Below are positions 22,588 through 33,482 of a DNA stretch of 64,000 nt, piece by piece (within the stretch, counting starts at the first letter, position 1; each line of letters starts with the position of its first letter). The DNA comes from Blastobasis lacticolella (taxonomy: Eukaryota; Arthropoda; Insecta; Lepidoptera; Blastobasidae), in assembly GCA_905147135.1 (NCBI GenBank), contig LR990061.1, forward strand, positions 1 to 64,000. The letters are read 5' to 3'. Made by a program: the position numbers and the translations under genes. The notes under the pieces are model-generated. The model saw only the letters and a list, made by a program, of their open reading frames with translations. It was not told the origin of the DNA and made no database searches.

Positions 22588-24877
22588 AAACACAAATCGC
22601 TGCGATCCACCTCAGATTTGCAATCGGCCACAGCGTGGCCGACATGCAAGCAGCGGTAGCACCGTAACGGCCTGGACTCGAGCAGTTTCACCTGCGCTGA
22701 GATCCAGCCAACGGTGAGTCTACCGCCACTAACTACTTTCTTAGCAGCCGCGATCGGGCAACGCACAAACACTGCGCTGATAGCCGAAGGGCTGCGGCGG
22801 ATATCGCCGATTTTGACGAGGTCCACCTCACACTCGCCAGCCATTGCGACCGCAGCCACAATATCGGCGGACGTGACCGAGTCATCGAGGCCACCAAGCC
22901 GCAAGTCTGCGCACTTAGTGGGTCGCGTGATTCGCAAGTCCTCTTCGCCAAGGGCATCACGCAGCTTCTGCGCAAGCGCGTCAGCTCTGCTGGCGCTTGC
23001 TGCGCCATGAACTTCAAGGATAGCTCCTCCAGTCCAACCCTTGCGGAATCTCACCCCCTCTGGAATGCCGATCTCAGCCAGGTTTATCTTGGACCTGGCC
23101 TCAGCAATCTTCTTCGCAAAGGTTACGTCCCTTTCAGTTGCCCCTGGCTGCAGTTTTAACACCACAGCTGAGCATTGAGGAATACGCAACCGAGGCTTTC
23201 TGGGCCTCTTTCTCTTCTTCAAAGGCAGGACAGTAGGCGCAGCCACCGACTTCCCGCCGGACTTCTTCTTCTTATTCTCCTTTTTGCGGCCCCGTTTGAC
23301 CACGTCCGACCATGAAGCACCTGGTGGTGCAGCGGATGGGGCGACGGAACCTTGCGTCATTAGCGAAACCGCAGGTGAAGCCGACGGTTGCGCAGCAGCA
23401 CTCGGAACTACCTTGGGCCTGGTTTTCTTGCCCTTGCCCTTCTTCCCCTTGTGGGGTTGAGGGGCAGAACTGGGACCCGGCTGGGGTTCGGGCAGCTCAG
23501 GCGGCTCTTGACACTCGGCCTTGTCAAAGGCCAGAGGGGGACGAAGACGTTTCTCTGGGAGGAGTCTATCCTCCAGAGCCCCCGCTTGGCGTCGACCATA
23601 TTGCCGACAGCCAGCATTATTTTCCCGACCAGTTCGTCAAGATCTGGAACGGGCACCGCCGCATTCTCCCGAGGAGGCGGCAGCGGGGTGGGAGCCCGGG
23701 CAGGCAGAGCCCGCACAGACTCCTGCGCCGTCTTCAACTCGCCTCGGAGGTTATCCGTTTCCTGACGAAGTTTGGTCAGCGTCGCTTTTAGGCGCATGTT
23801 TTCCGCCTCGAGCTTCGCCGTGTCGTCGGTCATGGCACGATCATAGAGGGCATAAACTGCCTCCTTCACCGACTTCACAGAGACCTTTAGAGCACGCTGG
23901 AAGGTGCCCTTCAGATGCTTTGATTTCGTGGCTACCAACTCCACCACCTTCAAAGCATCATCTGCCTGTTTAGTGAGGCCAGTCATAGACGGTCGCTCAC
24001 TCTGCCCAATCAAAGCTTGCGGCCTATTCGCCTGGACGTTTTGTCTGGTGCTCTTAGCTCGCTGAGACAATTCTGCAACCTCCTTCTCCGCCTGAAGCTC
24101 CATCTCATCGCGCTCTACGCGGATGAGTTCAGCCTTGGCAGCTGCCAGGCCGATGTATTGGCCAGTTGTGGGAGGACGTCCTCTGCCCTTCCCCTTGCGC
24201 TTCGGCCGAGCAGACAGACTGCCATCGGAATCGGAATCCGACAGAGTCCCTAGTCTCGACCGAGGCCTTTTCCTCGAATCTTGTCCGGCCTCCAACTCCA
24301 AGCTTTCATCGCCCGTGAAGGAGGTCATCGAACCCATCGACGAGCCGCAGAGCCCTGCAAGGTCGTCGGAGTCGTTTGGTGTATTCATGAGACTATCCAT
24401 TCGGCGCGCTGAACGCGTGAGACGCCCGGAAACCGGAGGTTCCATCATGCTCAGCACCACCCGGGGCGACTTAATCGCCTCTGCCTCCTTCCGAATCATT
24501 TCAATAATACCCTTAGAGGGTTTGGAGCCCATTCCGGGCCCCGCAACAAGCGACGCGGACGCGCCGCCAACACCGCCCGTTTTCGGGCCACAGACATCAA
24601 CACCGCCCTTCTCGGGCACAGACTTCATCGCACAAGTGCCGACCCCGTATAAGTTCGGCAGCCCAGTCCCAGAACTATCAGCTCTGAGACTGGGGAGGGA
24701 TTCCCCAGACGACACCGCCGTACTGGGACCCTCCCGGGGAGTAGTTTGCTTATGAGACTCGGCCATAGCTTTCGCCAATAGGGGCTTAGTACTGCAAGGG
24801 GGCCCCACATCCCTACAGGTTTTTACGTCTTGGCTGACGGATGATTGTTTATAGTGGTTCACCTTCCACGCGGCCAC
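22588..24877 (-). pseudogene. E6 ORF1 (gag), one frameshift and lost C-terminus
   Basis: Gag of the E1/E2 type from the ATG at 24877 (MAAWKV start shared with E1). A one-base deletion near 23583 (cccccgcttgg against ccccagcttgg in E1/E2) shifts the frame after GNMVDAK; the correct frame continues from there through WSDVVKRGRK and the RRM-like block. The first cysteine motif, CYRCLHVGHAVADC, is present, but the protein breaks at SDLCF, so the second and third motifs are missing and ORF2 sequence follows. Confidence 0.82.
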
Positions 24878-25160
24878 TGGCCCCCGATCCCGGACTCGGG
24901 ACTACGGGTTCGGCCCTCATCCCAAGTGCCAGAAGGCGACAGGAGAGGACCGGTCGACCCTCATCTCAAGTGCCAGAGGGCGACGAGAGAGGGTCGGCGT
25001 CGAGTTATTAGCCACTTGGCTACCAAGATCCCTCATGGGAAGTTAATAGCCAACCGCCCAGGGTGCACCGTTCCGGTCATGCTACTCTTCCCCCGGGTCG
25101 GAACCCAAAGGGACCAATAGCTAACCGGGCACACGAGGAGGTTACCCGACCCAGCACCCC

Positions 25161-25169
25161 AACCTAACC
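25161..25169. repeat. Short telomere spacer between E6 and E7
   Basis: Less than two CCTAA units between the CCCC end of E6 and the T tract of E7. Confidence 0.85.
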
Positions 25170-25718
25170 TTTTTTTTTTTTTTTTTTTTTTACTTGGGGA
25201 AACACATTTACGCGTACCCGCCCGCCAGGGGAGCGAGCGGGTTATGCGGGGCTCCCGGTCAGAAGGGCCGAACTACCCGCTAAAACCCCAAGGTGCCCTC
25301 TACCGCAGAGGCCATGGTCCCAGGATGCATCTGCATTCGTCCGCAACCATGGCCAGCGGGTGCTTGCTTAGGCAAGCCCTAACTCGGGGAGTGAGCTTTA
25401 GGTTCACTCCCAAAACAGCTCGATGCGGCGGCATGCCAGGACACTTCGACATGCCATACCGCCTACTCGGAGCCTCTTACGTGGACGACAAACGGCCCCT
25501 ATGTCTGTCGTCCGAGGTCCCGTTATGGGGGCAGGTAGCGCGCGTGATCGCGCCGCCTTCGCCCAGTTCTCCGGCGACGGATCGGGTCCGAGAGAATATC
25601 ATCCTCCCTCGCCCTCTCCGCCGCTTCCTTCTGCGATATGACAGCCTCGCAGAATGAGAGCATGGCCTTCCACGACCTCTCGCTGTCAACCATGGATTTC
25701 ACCACAGCTGGCAACGAC
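25170..25718 (-). mobile_element. E7: short 3' fragment of a SART-like element
   Basis: The T tract (25170-25191) is joined to AACC. A 3' UTR with a GGTTTTAGCGGGTA motif and the end of ORF2 follow. It is 5' truncated at about 25718, where CCCC-AACCTAACC again marks the boundary, so the truncated 5' end still carries the GGGG that begins full-length elements. Confidence 0.82.
25523..25718 (-). pseudogene. E7 ORF2 C-terminal fragment
   Basis: About 65 codons corresponding to the last residues of E5 and E6 ORF2: LPAVVKSMVDSERSW, a QKEAAERAREDD stretch, and the conserved end RRRRDHARYLPP. The frame is open but only the C-terminus is present. Confidence 0.8.
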
Positions 25719-25821
25719 CCCAACCTAACCTAACCTAACCCAACCCAACCGAACCCAACCGAACCGAACCGAACCCAACCCAACCCAACCCAACCCAACC
25801 CAACCCAACCCAACCCAACCC
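25719..25821. repeat. Variant telomere-like repeats (CCTAA grading into CCCAA and CCGAA)
   Basis: Starts with canonical CCTAA units, passes through mixed CCCAA and CCGAA units, and ends in a run of about twelve CCCAA units that abuts E8 with no T tract. On the G strand these are TTGGG and TTCGG variants. Confidence 0.9.
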
Positions 25822-26299
25822 ATGGGACTTCTACCCACTCAAAATTCCACGGTGGTCCACGTCGGTGCAGTTCGATGGGCTCCGGGATCTCAATAGAACG
25901 CAACCGGAACCCTTCTAACACCGCGCCCGAAGGCCCATCGTGAGGCAAGGTTGTGTATTCTCCAACCCTGCCCCTACACCGTTCCGGTGTGTATCGGCTT
26001 GATGACCACCCCAAGCCGACACCGTCCCCAGAGTCGTTTGGTCGGACATTGTAGCCTCCACCACAAGTGTCCGCAACTCCGATTACCCCCTATAGTCGCC
26101 TCTTACGACAGGCGGGGAAAACCGTAGCTCTATTCTTAGCCGGAGCTACACGCCTCAGGCAGACTGGAGTTTACACTTCAGTGTGCCCCCTCCCGTCAAC
26201 AGAGGTTGCAAGCAACCCTGTCGTGTGCTGACGCACATCAGAGACTTCGCTGCTAGTCGGAGCTCTTCGTCGTCGTCATCGTCTCGCGCGGTCCGCGCG

Positions 26300-29200
26300 C
26301 TAGCGTTCCCGCTCCGCTGACTCCTTCTGGACCATGACGGTCTCGCAGAAGGTGCTAACGGCCTCCCAGGCTACAGAACTTCCGAGCATTGCAGCGACTA
26401 CTGTAGACAGGGAAAGGTCTGGGCCGATTTCTTGGACCAGGTCGCTTCGCTCACAGAGCCAAGCAGGGCACTCCTCTAGCGTGTGCTGCGCCGAGTCCTG
26501 GTCCGCACCGCAATGGTGACACTGCGGTGTCTGTTCCCTCCCTATCCGATGAGATATTCACCGAAACAGCCATGTCCGGTGAGTATCTGGGTCATGTGGA
26601 AAGTCACCCGACCTTTCCTATCCAGCCATGCTTGAAAACATGGCAAGACGGCTCCAATGAACCGCTGCCGAACACTACGTGGCTCATGGAGACGCTCACG
26701 CCAGCGGTTAATTGCGCGTCTTTGGGCCCTCACCCTTATTTCTTCGTTAGTAGCGGTTCCACCTCTTTGGCGAAGGATACGGTAGACTCTCGCATCCATA
26801 TCAGCCAGGATATCGAGAGGTGGAAACCGCGCCAGCACAGTTGCCGCCTCGTACGAAATCGTCCGGTATCCTCGTGCGACCTTGATGGCAATGCGTCGCT
26901 GCATAGAATTGAATTTCGCCACGCGGCTCCGAGCGCCTGACAGTCGATCTGACCATACTGGTGCCCCATAAAGCGCAATGGATCGCACTACACCCGCATA
27001 GAGGCGGCGAACTCCTTCCTGCGGTCCCCCAATATTCGGTAGCAGTCTATGCAAAGCACCCGCTACTTTTTCAATCCGGGGAACCAGGCGGTCAAAATGA
27101 TCTGCGAAAGACCACCGTCCGTCTAATACTAGGCCCAGATATTTCATAGTTTTTCCTATCTGGACCTCTGCTTCTCCCACCCGCACCACAGAGGCAGGAG
27201 GGCTCTCTCGCCGAAGGGAGTCCGTGGAACCATAGCGCCTCGGTTTTGTGAGGTGCAATCGCCAGGCCTAAAGCACTGATTCTCCTCACGACACAAGCTA
27301 CACCTAGCTCTGCTAGTCGTAAAGCCCTCTCAAAAGACTCCGCTTCGGCTAACATTAGAGTATCGTCTGCGTAGCAGAGAACACTAATGCCAGCTGGGAG
27401 TTGGGTCCGGAGCACCACGTCGTATGCAAGATTCCACAACAGAGGGCCTAATACCAACCCCTGAGGAACCCCGCAAACGACCTCTCTCTGTTTGACTTGG
27501 CCGTCTCTACCAACGTAACGGATCCTTCTCTGGAAAAGATAATCCTCTATTACAGCACAGAGATAATGTGGAATCTGATGCCGGACGAGGGCCTCCCGTA
27601 TCGCACCCCAGGGGAGAGAGTTGAACGCATTGACGATGTTAATACTGACAGCCAAAACTACTTTCCCCTGGGAGACTGCCTCTTCAGCCACGGAGCGGAC
27701 TCGAAGGATCGCATCTACTGTCGAGCGACCCTGCCGGAAACCAAATTGGCTCTCTGATAGGTCCGGTCCGGTCTCCCGCAGGTGCTCATTGATGCGGAGG
27801 GCTATGATCTGCTCAAACGACTTACCCGAATCATCCAACAAGCAAAGGGGCCGGTACCCGGAGGGTGAATCCTCGGGCCTCCCGCCCTTTTTCAAAAGGA
27901 CGAGTCTTGCTTCTTTCCACAGTGCTGGGATGTACCCATGGCGAAAACAAGCGTTAAACAAGCGTCTCATTCTCTCTCCTAGCACACTAAGCGCTATGAC
28001 AAATGCTCGCCCAGGAATCCCGTCCGGACCCGGAGCCGTGTTTCGTGCAGCAAAACATCTCACCGCGTATGCCAGCTCTCCATCCGTTACCTCCAGACTC
28101 TTGGACCAAGCTTCTAAATCCAATGTCGCACGTGAAACGTCTAAGCTTCTCTCGAGTGGAAAGAGGGTATCTACCACTCTCTTGGTAAACTGGGGTTCAA
28201 GAGTTTCCGTCAGAGGAGGAACCCAAGGGCGCAACTTCCCCAAGACCATCCTGTAAGGGCGTCCCCATGGGTCCCTATTCAGGCCATCCAGCAGATCGTT
28301 CCACGAGCGCGACTTGGCATCCGCTATTGCCGACTGTAGGGCGACTGTGGCAGCTCGGTAAGCGGAGTACGCATTATCTTTTTAGTTTTGAGTTGCCGCT
28401 CTCCGTCTTCTTGTCCGAGTGAAGAGCCTGCGCGAGGCAAGACACGTCCTACAAAGGGCAGCAATGTGCTCCGACCACCAATAAACCAGGTGCTTTGAAG
28501 GAGACCTGACCCTGGGCATAGCAGCATCACATATTGTGGTCATGCTAGCTCTGAACCATTCCGCCTCCCTTTCGGTTGCAAAGGGGTTTTCAAGGTCAGG
28601 TGCAGGTAGCCAATCAGCTGTATGAGCCGCGGCAATCAATTTATCCCTGTCCAGCCGCTTAAGCGCCCAGCATGCTTGCACACCATTCCGTTGTATCGCT
28701 GCAGCGACAGGACGGTTAGGGATAACGGAGAAGATGATATGGAGGTGATCAGATAGTGTTACAACCTCCTCTGCTACTCTCCAGTCCGACACCAAGCACT
28801 CAGCTGTCCGGTTAGCCCAGGACAGGTCTACAATTGACTCACCCTGCCATCTGACACACGTGCTAACCGAGCCCCTGTTCAACAATCGGAGCTCAAGACC
28901 GGCCACCCATTCAAGAACAGTCTCGCCCCGCACGTTGTCCCGGACGTCTCCCCAAACCCGAGATCGGGCATTAAAGTCGCCCAGCACTAGTATCGGGTGA
29001 GGGCTGTATCTGTGTATAAACACCTCCACTTGACCCAGATACTCCACAAAGTTTTCGAGATTGCAGTTGGGAGAGATGTAGCATCCCATCACGAAGAGAG
29101 AGCCCCACTCAACCACTATAATGCCGGGACTTGACGCCACTTTACGGCACGCGGGGTCTCCGCGTCCTCCTCCCCAGTATACCGCAACGTTTCCAGTGTC

Positions 29201-29380
29201 ATCTCCGAACCAACGGGGATGGACTGGGGTTCTGTATGGCTTCGAGATGACTCCAAGAGCAATTGAACACTCCACAAGGTTTTGCATGAGCAGGTCTTGC
29301 GCCTTGCGGCAGTGGTTTATATTACCCTGGAGTATTTTGTGCGTGGGACTAAATGTTAGGCCTCCATTTCCTCCTGGGTC
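26300..29380 (-). pseudogene. E8 ORF2: endonuclease/RT, two frameshifts and a stop
   Basis: Begins just inside the ORF1 end with ILQGNINHCRKAQDLL, the usual first endonuclease block. LGDFNARSRVWGD and TLSDHLHI follow (SDH retained, His in place of the Arg of E5 and E6). TAA at 28382-28384 interrupts the frame. Then come LNRDPWGRPYRM and the RT motifs SPSGYRPLCLLD, QFGFRQGRSTVDAI, NAFNSLPWG, GVPQGLVLGPLLWN (Leu in place of Ser) and the catalytic CYADDTLML. One shift near 27210 and another near 26550 lead to the C-terminal C-x2-C-x8-H-x4-C motif (CHHCGADQDSAQHTLEEC). The stop is at 26300. Not functional as it stands. Confidence 0.82.
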
Positions 29381-31341
29381 GGGTTGCTAGCGCTACCCGC
29401 TCTGGTTCCCACACCATCAGGCGTGGCCCCATCTCCCATGTCCGTAGAGCTAGCCGGAACATTAAAACCGACCGCAGTCTTTCTTTTGTCGCCCCTTTTG
29501 AGGGGCTTGCAGCCCTTACTGCCGATGCGGTGGTCAGCCGGGCGCCCGTGATCCGCACACAGAGGACATCTAGGTGCTTGTGCCTCACATTTGGCCGCCT
29601 TGTGTCCAGGCGTACCGCACTTGTAACACAAGGCAGACCGGTCAATTGAGCCAGTACAGTGATGTCGTGCATGTCCTAGTTCCAGACAGCGGAAGCACTG
29701 CAATGGTCTCGAGGCCAGAACCTGCAATCTGGCTGAAACCCGTCCCACCCGTACCCTTCTCGCGGCTGCCAATTTGTGTACGGCAGAGAGAGGGCAACGA
29801 ACCCAAGCCGAGCCCAACGAGCCAGGACGAAGACCGCGGATCTCGCCTACTTGCACGGCAGCCACGTCGCAACTTCCGGCTGCGGCGACAGCCGCCGCCA
29901 CCTCCTGTGGGGTGACCGATTCGTCCAAGTCCATCACTCTGATCTCCCCCTTCTTTGCAGTCCGCAAGATGTACACGCCTATGTCACCCAGGGCTTCTCT
30001 CATTTTGAGGGCTAGGGTATCGGCCTTTGCTGCGCACTCTTGTCCCGGTATCTCCAGCAGGATGCCACCGTTCAGAGCCCTCTTCTGGCGTATTTCACTG
30101 ATGCCGAGGTCTTCTGGCTGTATCTTTTCCTTCGCTTTAGCCATCACCTGGGCATATGTGATGTTGGCCCCCTCCGGAATCGTGACGGCTACAGCGGTAG
30201 ATCGCGGCAGCTTTGGCGGTTTGGCCTTCTTCGCCTTTTTAGGCAGTGCAGCGGTTGGCTTAGCGGCATTCGCCACCTGGGTCTTTGAAGCCTTTACCTT
30301 GGCCTTTCCACGAACCACAGTGGTCCAGGCAGGTTCTTGCGCTGGCTGCTGTTGCGACTGCAGGGCCGGACGAAGCGGCACTGCAGGCTCAATCAGGGTT
30401 GCGAGCGTCGACGCAGAAGTCGAAGCAGTTACCGCTGAAGCCGCTGGGGTTGGCTTCCGTAATTTCTTCTTCTTTTTCTTTCTGGCCGTCCCTATAACAC
30501 TAGGCTCAGTGGGTTTCGCCACCTTCTGCCCCAGTGGGAGCCTGATAATTCCCTCCGGGAATATCTTCGCCTCCAGATGTGCCAACTTGCCCTCAATCAA
30601 AGCCTTAATTTGGCTCATAAGGACATTGTCAGCACTTCTGGGGGCACAAGGTGCTGCCTCCATATGCTGGCCACGAAGTTGGGCCAGTTCACTGATCAGC
30701 ATTGCCAACTTCCCACTGTGGTCCTCGAGCTGAGAACGTAGCAAGGCGTTCTCCCGCAGCAAAGCATTCTCCCGCTCGAGGTGACTGGTATCCACAGTAG
30801 ATCTTTGGGTCATCTCGGTTACCGCCGCCGTCACCACACGCACCGCTATACGCAGTTGGCGCACCATGCCCCCCTGGAGGTTCCGAGATTTGTTGGCTAC
30901 AGCCTCAATCGTCTCCAGGCTCTCCAGTACTCTGCTGGTAAGGTCCACAGACGGCTGATGCCGTATCTCGTCACCAAGTTCCTTCGGACTAGGCAGAGAT
31001 GACATCGCCCAAGTCTTCTTTTGTACAGGGTCAGGTATCGCAAAGATGTCCACCTCATCCATGTCGAGCGCATCTCGGTTTCTTTTTCGAACTGACGCAC
31101 GAGACGCACGAGACGAGGCCGAGACCATAGACACCTCAGAGGTATCCGTTTCGAAGCCGTCAGTACTACACTCCGAGTCACGGAACCTAGGTCGCCCAAT
31201 GCCTGAGTAACCAGGTATATTTTCATTAGTCTGGGACCTGTCAAACATTTCCTCGTTGTAGCGCGTACACGCTGGAACCGGTTCCTTCGCCTTCTTTTTT
31301 GAGGCCCCCCTTACGGGCTTGAGGCCCTTTTCGAGCCCCAT
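29356..31341 (-). CDS. E8 ORF1, gag-like zinc-knuckle protein (about 661 aa)
   Basis: Third gag type in the window. It has a basic N-terminus, a coiled coil with a duplicated heptad (ENALLRENALLRSQL), a Lys-rich KKKKKLRK patch, a WTTVVRGKAKVK motif equivalent to WSDVVKRGRK of E2, an RRM-like region, and C-terminal cysteine motifs CFRCLELGHARHHC, CYKCGTPGHKAAKC and CPLCADHGRPADHRIGSKGC. The frame is clean from 31341. Homology with E2 (VGGASASPAMG against VGGASASLVAG) extends upstream of that Met, so the original N-terminus lay further out; see the fragment at 31517-31729. Confidence 0.85.
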   Translation of the reverse strand: MGLEKGLKPVRGASKKKAKEPVPACTRYNEEMFDRSQTNENIPGYSGIGRPRFRDSECSTDGFETDTSEVSMVSASSRASRASVRKRNRDALDMDEVDIFAIPDPVQKKTWAMSSLPSPKELGDEIRHQPSVDLTSRVLESLETIEAVANKSRNLQGGMVRQLRIAVRVVTAAVTEMTQRSTVDTSHLERENALLRENALLRSQLEDHSGKLAMLISELAQLRGQHMEAAPCAPRSADNVLMSQIKALIEGKLAHLEAKIFPEGIIRLPLGQKVAKPTEPSVIGTARKKKKKKLRKPTPAASAVTASTSASTLATLIEPAVPLRPALQSQQQPAQEPAWTTVVRGKAKVKASKTQVANAAKPTAALPKKAKKAKPPKLPRSTAVAVTIPEGANITYAQVMAKAKEKIQPEDLGISEIRQKRALNGGILLEIPGQECAAKADTLALKMREALGDIGVYILRTAKKGEIRVMDLDESVTPQEVAAAVAAAGSCDVAAVQVGEIRGLRPGSLGSAWVRCPLSAVHKLAAARRVRVGRVSARLQVLASRPLQCFRCLELGHARHHCTGSIDRSALCYKCGTPGHKAAKCEAQAPRCPLCADHGRPADHRIGSKGCKPLKRGDKRKTAVGFNVPASSTDMGDGATPDGVGTRAGSASNPTQEEMEA

Positions 31342-31516
31342 AGCAGGCGACGCGGACGCGCCGCCAACACTGGGCCAGCCACGTTCGGTTCTCCACCCAG
31401 TCCAGGGCCACTGTCCATGTTCACGGGAGCGGATATACCGCCAATACGGCCAGTATGGCCGTGATCAAAGCCCTTCTCGGGCCCAAATGTTTCACCGCCT
31501 TTCTCAGGCCTACAAT

Positions 31517-31729
31517 CTAGCGCAACATTGCCCCCCCCCCCCCCCCCCCGTATAAGTTGGGGCAGACCTCCGGGCTTTCGCTCAGAGGTGAGGGATTCCC
31601 CAGCTCAGCCCCTGAGACTGGGACCCTCCCGGGTAGATTGTGTTTGTGCTGTGCCATCATGTCTCTGGAAAGCTTTTTTTCACAGTGAAAAGCCTTTCGG
31701 AAAAACTGTTCAGCGCCCATCTCGGGCAA
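31517..31729 (-). pseudogene. E8 ORF1 original N-terminus, broken at a poly(G) run
   Basis: Short frame whose end, LPGRVPVSGAELGNPSPLS followed by PNLYGGGGGG, aligns with the N-terminal part of E2 (REGPSTAVSSGESLPSLRA and LPNLYG). The Gly codons come from 19 consecutive C on + (31531-31549). The frame ends four codons later and differs by one base from the main ORF1 frame, so a length change in the homopolymer has probably detached the N-terminus. Confidence 0.65.
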
Positions 31730-32173
31730 CCTCGCAATGGAGTTGGCTACTGCAGGGGAGCTCCAAGTCCCCGCAGGGAACTTCTATAGTGGTTTCCTAC
31801 TACAAACCCTGTCCTGAAAAGGACGGGCCCCCGGTCCTGACCCCGAACTGTGAACAGCCGGTCTATGACAGGATTATGGTATGGATCCTCATCCCAAGTG
31901 CCAAAGCGCGACAGGAGAGGACCGGTCGACCCTCATCTCAAGTGCCAACGGGCGACGAGAGAGGGTCGGCTTCCCTCTCGGCTCCTCTTACAGCAGAGGA
32001 GGAGAGAGAAGCGGCGTCGGGTTATCTGCCGCTTGGCTACCAAAATCTCTTATGGGAAGTTAATAACCAAGCGCCCAGAGTGCACCGCCCCGATCAAGCT
32101 ACTCTTCCCCCGGGTCGTAACCCAAAGGGACCAATAACCGGGCACACGAGGAGGTTACCCGACACAGCACCCC

Positions 32174-32192
32174 AACATAACCTAACCCAACC
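32174..32192. repeat. Innermost telomere spacer between E8 and E9
   Basis: Degenerate CATAA, CCTAA and CCCAA units; the last telomere-like sequence before unique DNA. Confidence 0.85.
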
Positions 32193-33112
32193 TTTTTTTT
32201 TTGTCAGGAAATTCTTGCTACAGATACCACCTGCCAGGGGAGCAGATGGTTATGTGGGACTCACCAAAGTTCCTACCCACTAAAACCTGACGGTGCCCGT
32301 CTCACCAAATATAGGCGAAGCCACGGTACTTGCGCGGAGGAGCTCTACGTATACCCCGATGACTCCGCCAGCGGACCTCGCGTAGAGCGAGTTGTTGTAC
32401 GGCGAGCGAGCTTTGGGCTCACTCTAAACAGCTTGTTATGGGGCGTGCCAGGACACACGGCACGCCAACCATCACGGGATCTGTTTAACGAGCGGCAGGT
32501 GATCCCTTTTCCCACCGCTCAAGCTCCCGTTAGGGGGGAAGGTGGCGTGCATAATCACGCCTCCTGCGACCGACTCTCCAGCGACGAATTGGGAGAGCTA
32601 GTGCGTCGTCCTCTCGCTCCCTCTCCGCCGCCTCCTTTTGTGACATTACCAGCTCACAGAAGTTAAACACCGCTTGCCATGAGCTGTCGCTCTCAACCAT
32701 GGATTTTACCACGGCCGGGAGCGAAAGATCGGTTACTAGCACCATAATAAGTGCCTCGCGTGGCGCCTCCCATGCTTTGCACTCAGCCAACGTATACTGC
32801 GCCGTATCATTAACGTACCCGCACTCGTGGCAGGCTGTCGTGGCTTCCCTCCTGGCTGTGTTGCACAGGTACCTCCCGAAGCATCCATGCCCCGAGAGGA
32901 CCTGCACGAGCCTAAAGGTAAGCGCACCCTTCCTGCGCTCCGTCCACTCCTTTAGGACGGGGCGGATCGCCTCTATTGTGCGAATTCTCGCGGAAGGCTC
33001 CAGAAGTCGCTGACTCCAGCTTGCAATCGCCCTTTCTCGGGCACTTCGTCGCCATTTTTTCGTGACCTCAGGCACGAGATCAACCCCTTTCGCAACGTGC
33101 TTCGGCAGTCCG
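32193..33112 (-). mobile_element. E9: 5'-truncated SART-like element at the subtelomere boundary
   Basis: A short T tract (32193-32202) is joined to AACC. A 3' UTR ('acccactaaaacc' motif) and the end of ORF2 follow. Similarity to the other ORF2s ends at about 33105-33115, which marks the transition to unique chromosomal sequence. Confidence 0.82.
32530..33105 (-). pseudogene. E9 ORF2 C-terminal fragment
   Basis: About 190 codons: RTIEAIRPVLKEWTERRKG, LVQVLSGHGCFGRYLCNTA, the motif CHECGYVNDTAQYTLAEC (Tyr where E5 and E6 have His), LPAVVKSMVESDSSW and the terminal RRRRDYARHLPP. RT and endonuclease are missing through 5' truncation. Confidence 0.82.
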
Positions 33113-33482
33113 CCAGTATAAAAAAGTTATACACAAATTGTGCTAATAAGCTAATGTCAAAATCTTTAGCACGGTCCATCCACAGCCACACAATTTTTAA
33201 ACGAAACAATTTATTGATCGACGTTTGTACGAACGCAACGCAATTTCATGTTATTTATTGTCAAACAATATCCAGGAAAATTGTGGTCAAGAAAATAGTT
33301 TGATTTTCTTTATGAATAAGCTCTGAATCTAAGTTATGAATAACTCTAAGCCTCTAAATATAGCCAGCTAGTCCAGCAGTCCTGGCGGTGGGATCAACTT
33401 GAGGTTCCAGACTTTGTGTTTTGTAACCATAGCTGAGCGTAGGCTAGTGCTCCGAGCTCGCCGCGGCGAAGAGTCGGCCAGG
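33113..33482. other. First unique sequence; likely promoter and 5' UTR of the FEM-1 gene
   Basis: AT-rich sequence turning GC-rich after about 33440. No ORF or repeat was recognised, and I see no clear TATA box or initiator. It sits between the last telomeric element and the first coding exon, so transcription presumably starts here or within the element boundary; this is inference only. Confidence 0.4.

Larger units (their letters stand above)
19756..25160 (-). mobile_element. E6: chimeric SART-like element (gag fused to partial ORF2)
   Basis: The 5' end at 25160 (CCCC-AACC), leader and gag are of the E1/E2 type. At about 22586-22590 gag stops inside the first knuckle region and joins the middle of an ORF2 endonuclease. 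ORF2 and a short 3' UTR follow down to 19756. The terminal 3' UTR and poly(A) are gone, replaced by the LINE on the left. The 3' UTR resembles that of E7 (gggagtgagctttagg block), not that of E1-E3. Confidence 0.8.
25822..32173 (-). mobile_element. E8: full-length two-ORF telomeric element, decayed, no poly(A)
   Basis: The 5' end at 32173 has the conserved CCCC-AAC boundary and the leader motifs (atcccaagtgcc). ORF1, ORF2 and a 3' UTR of about 480 bases follow in that order. The 3' UTR ends directly on CCCAA repeats without a T tract and contains 'gtcgcctcttacgacaggc', a motif I associate from memory with 3' ends of insect R1-type elements. This is the only element in the window with both ORFs in register. 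ORF2 carries one nonsense codon and two frameshifts. Confidence 0.82.
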
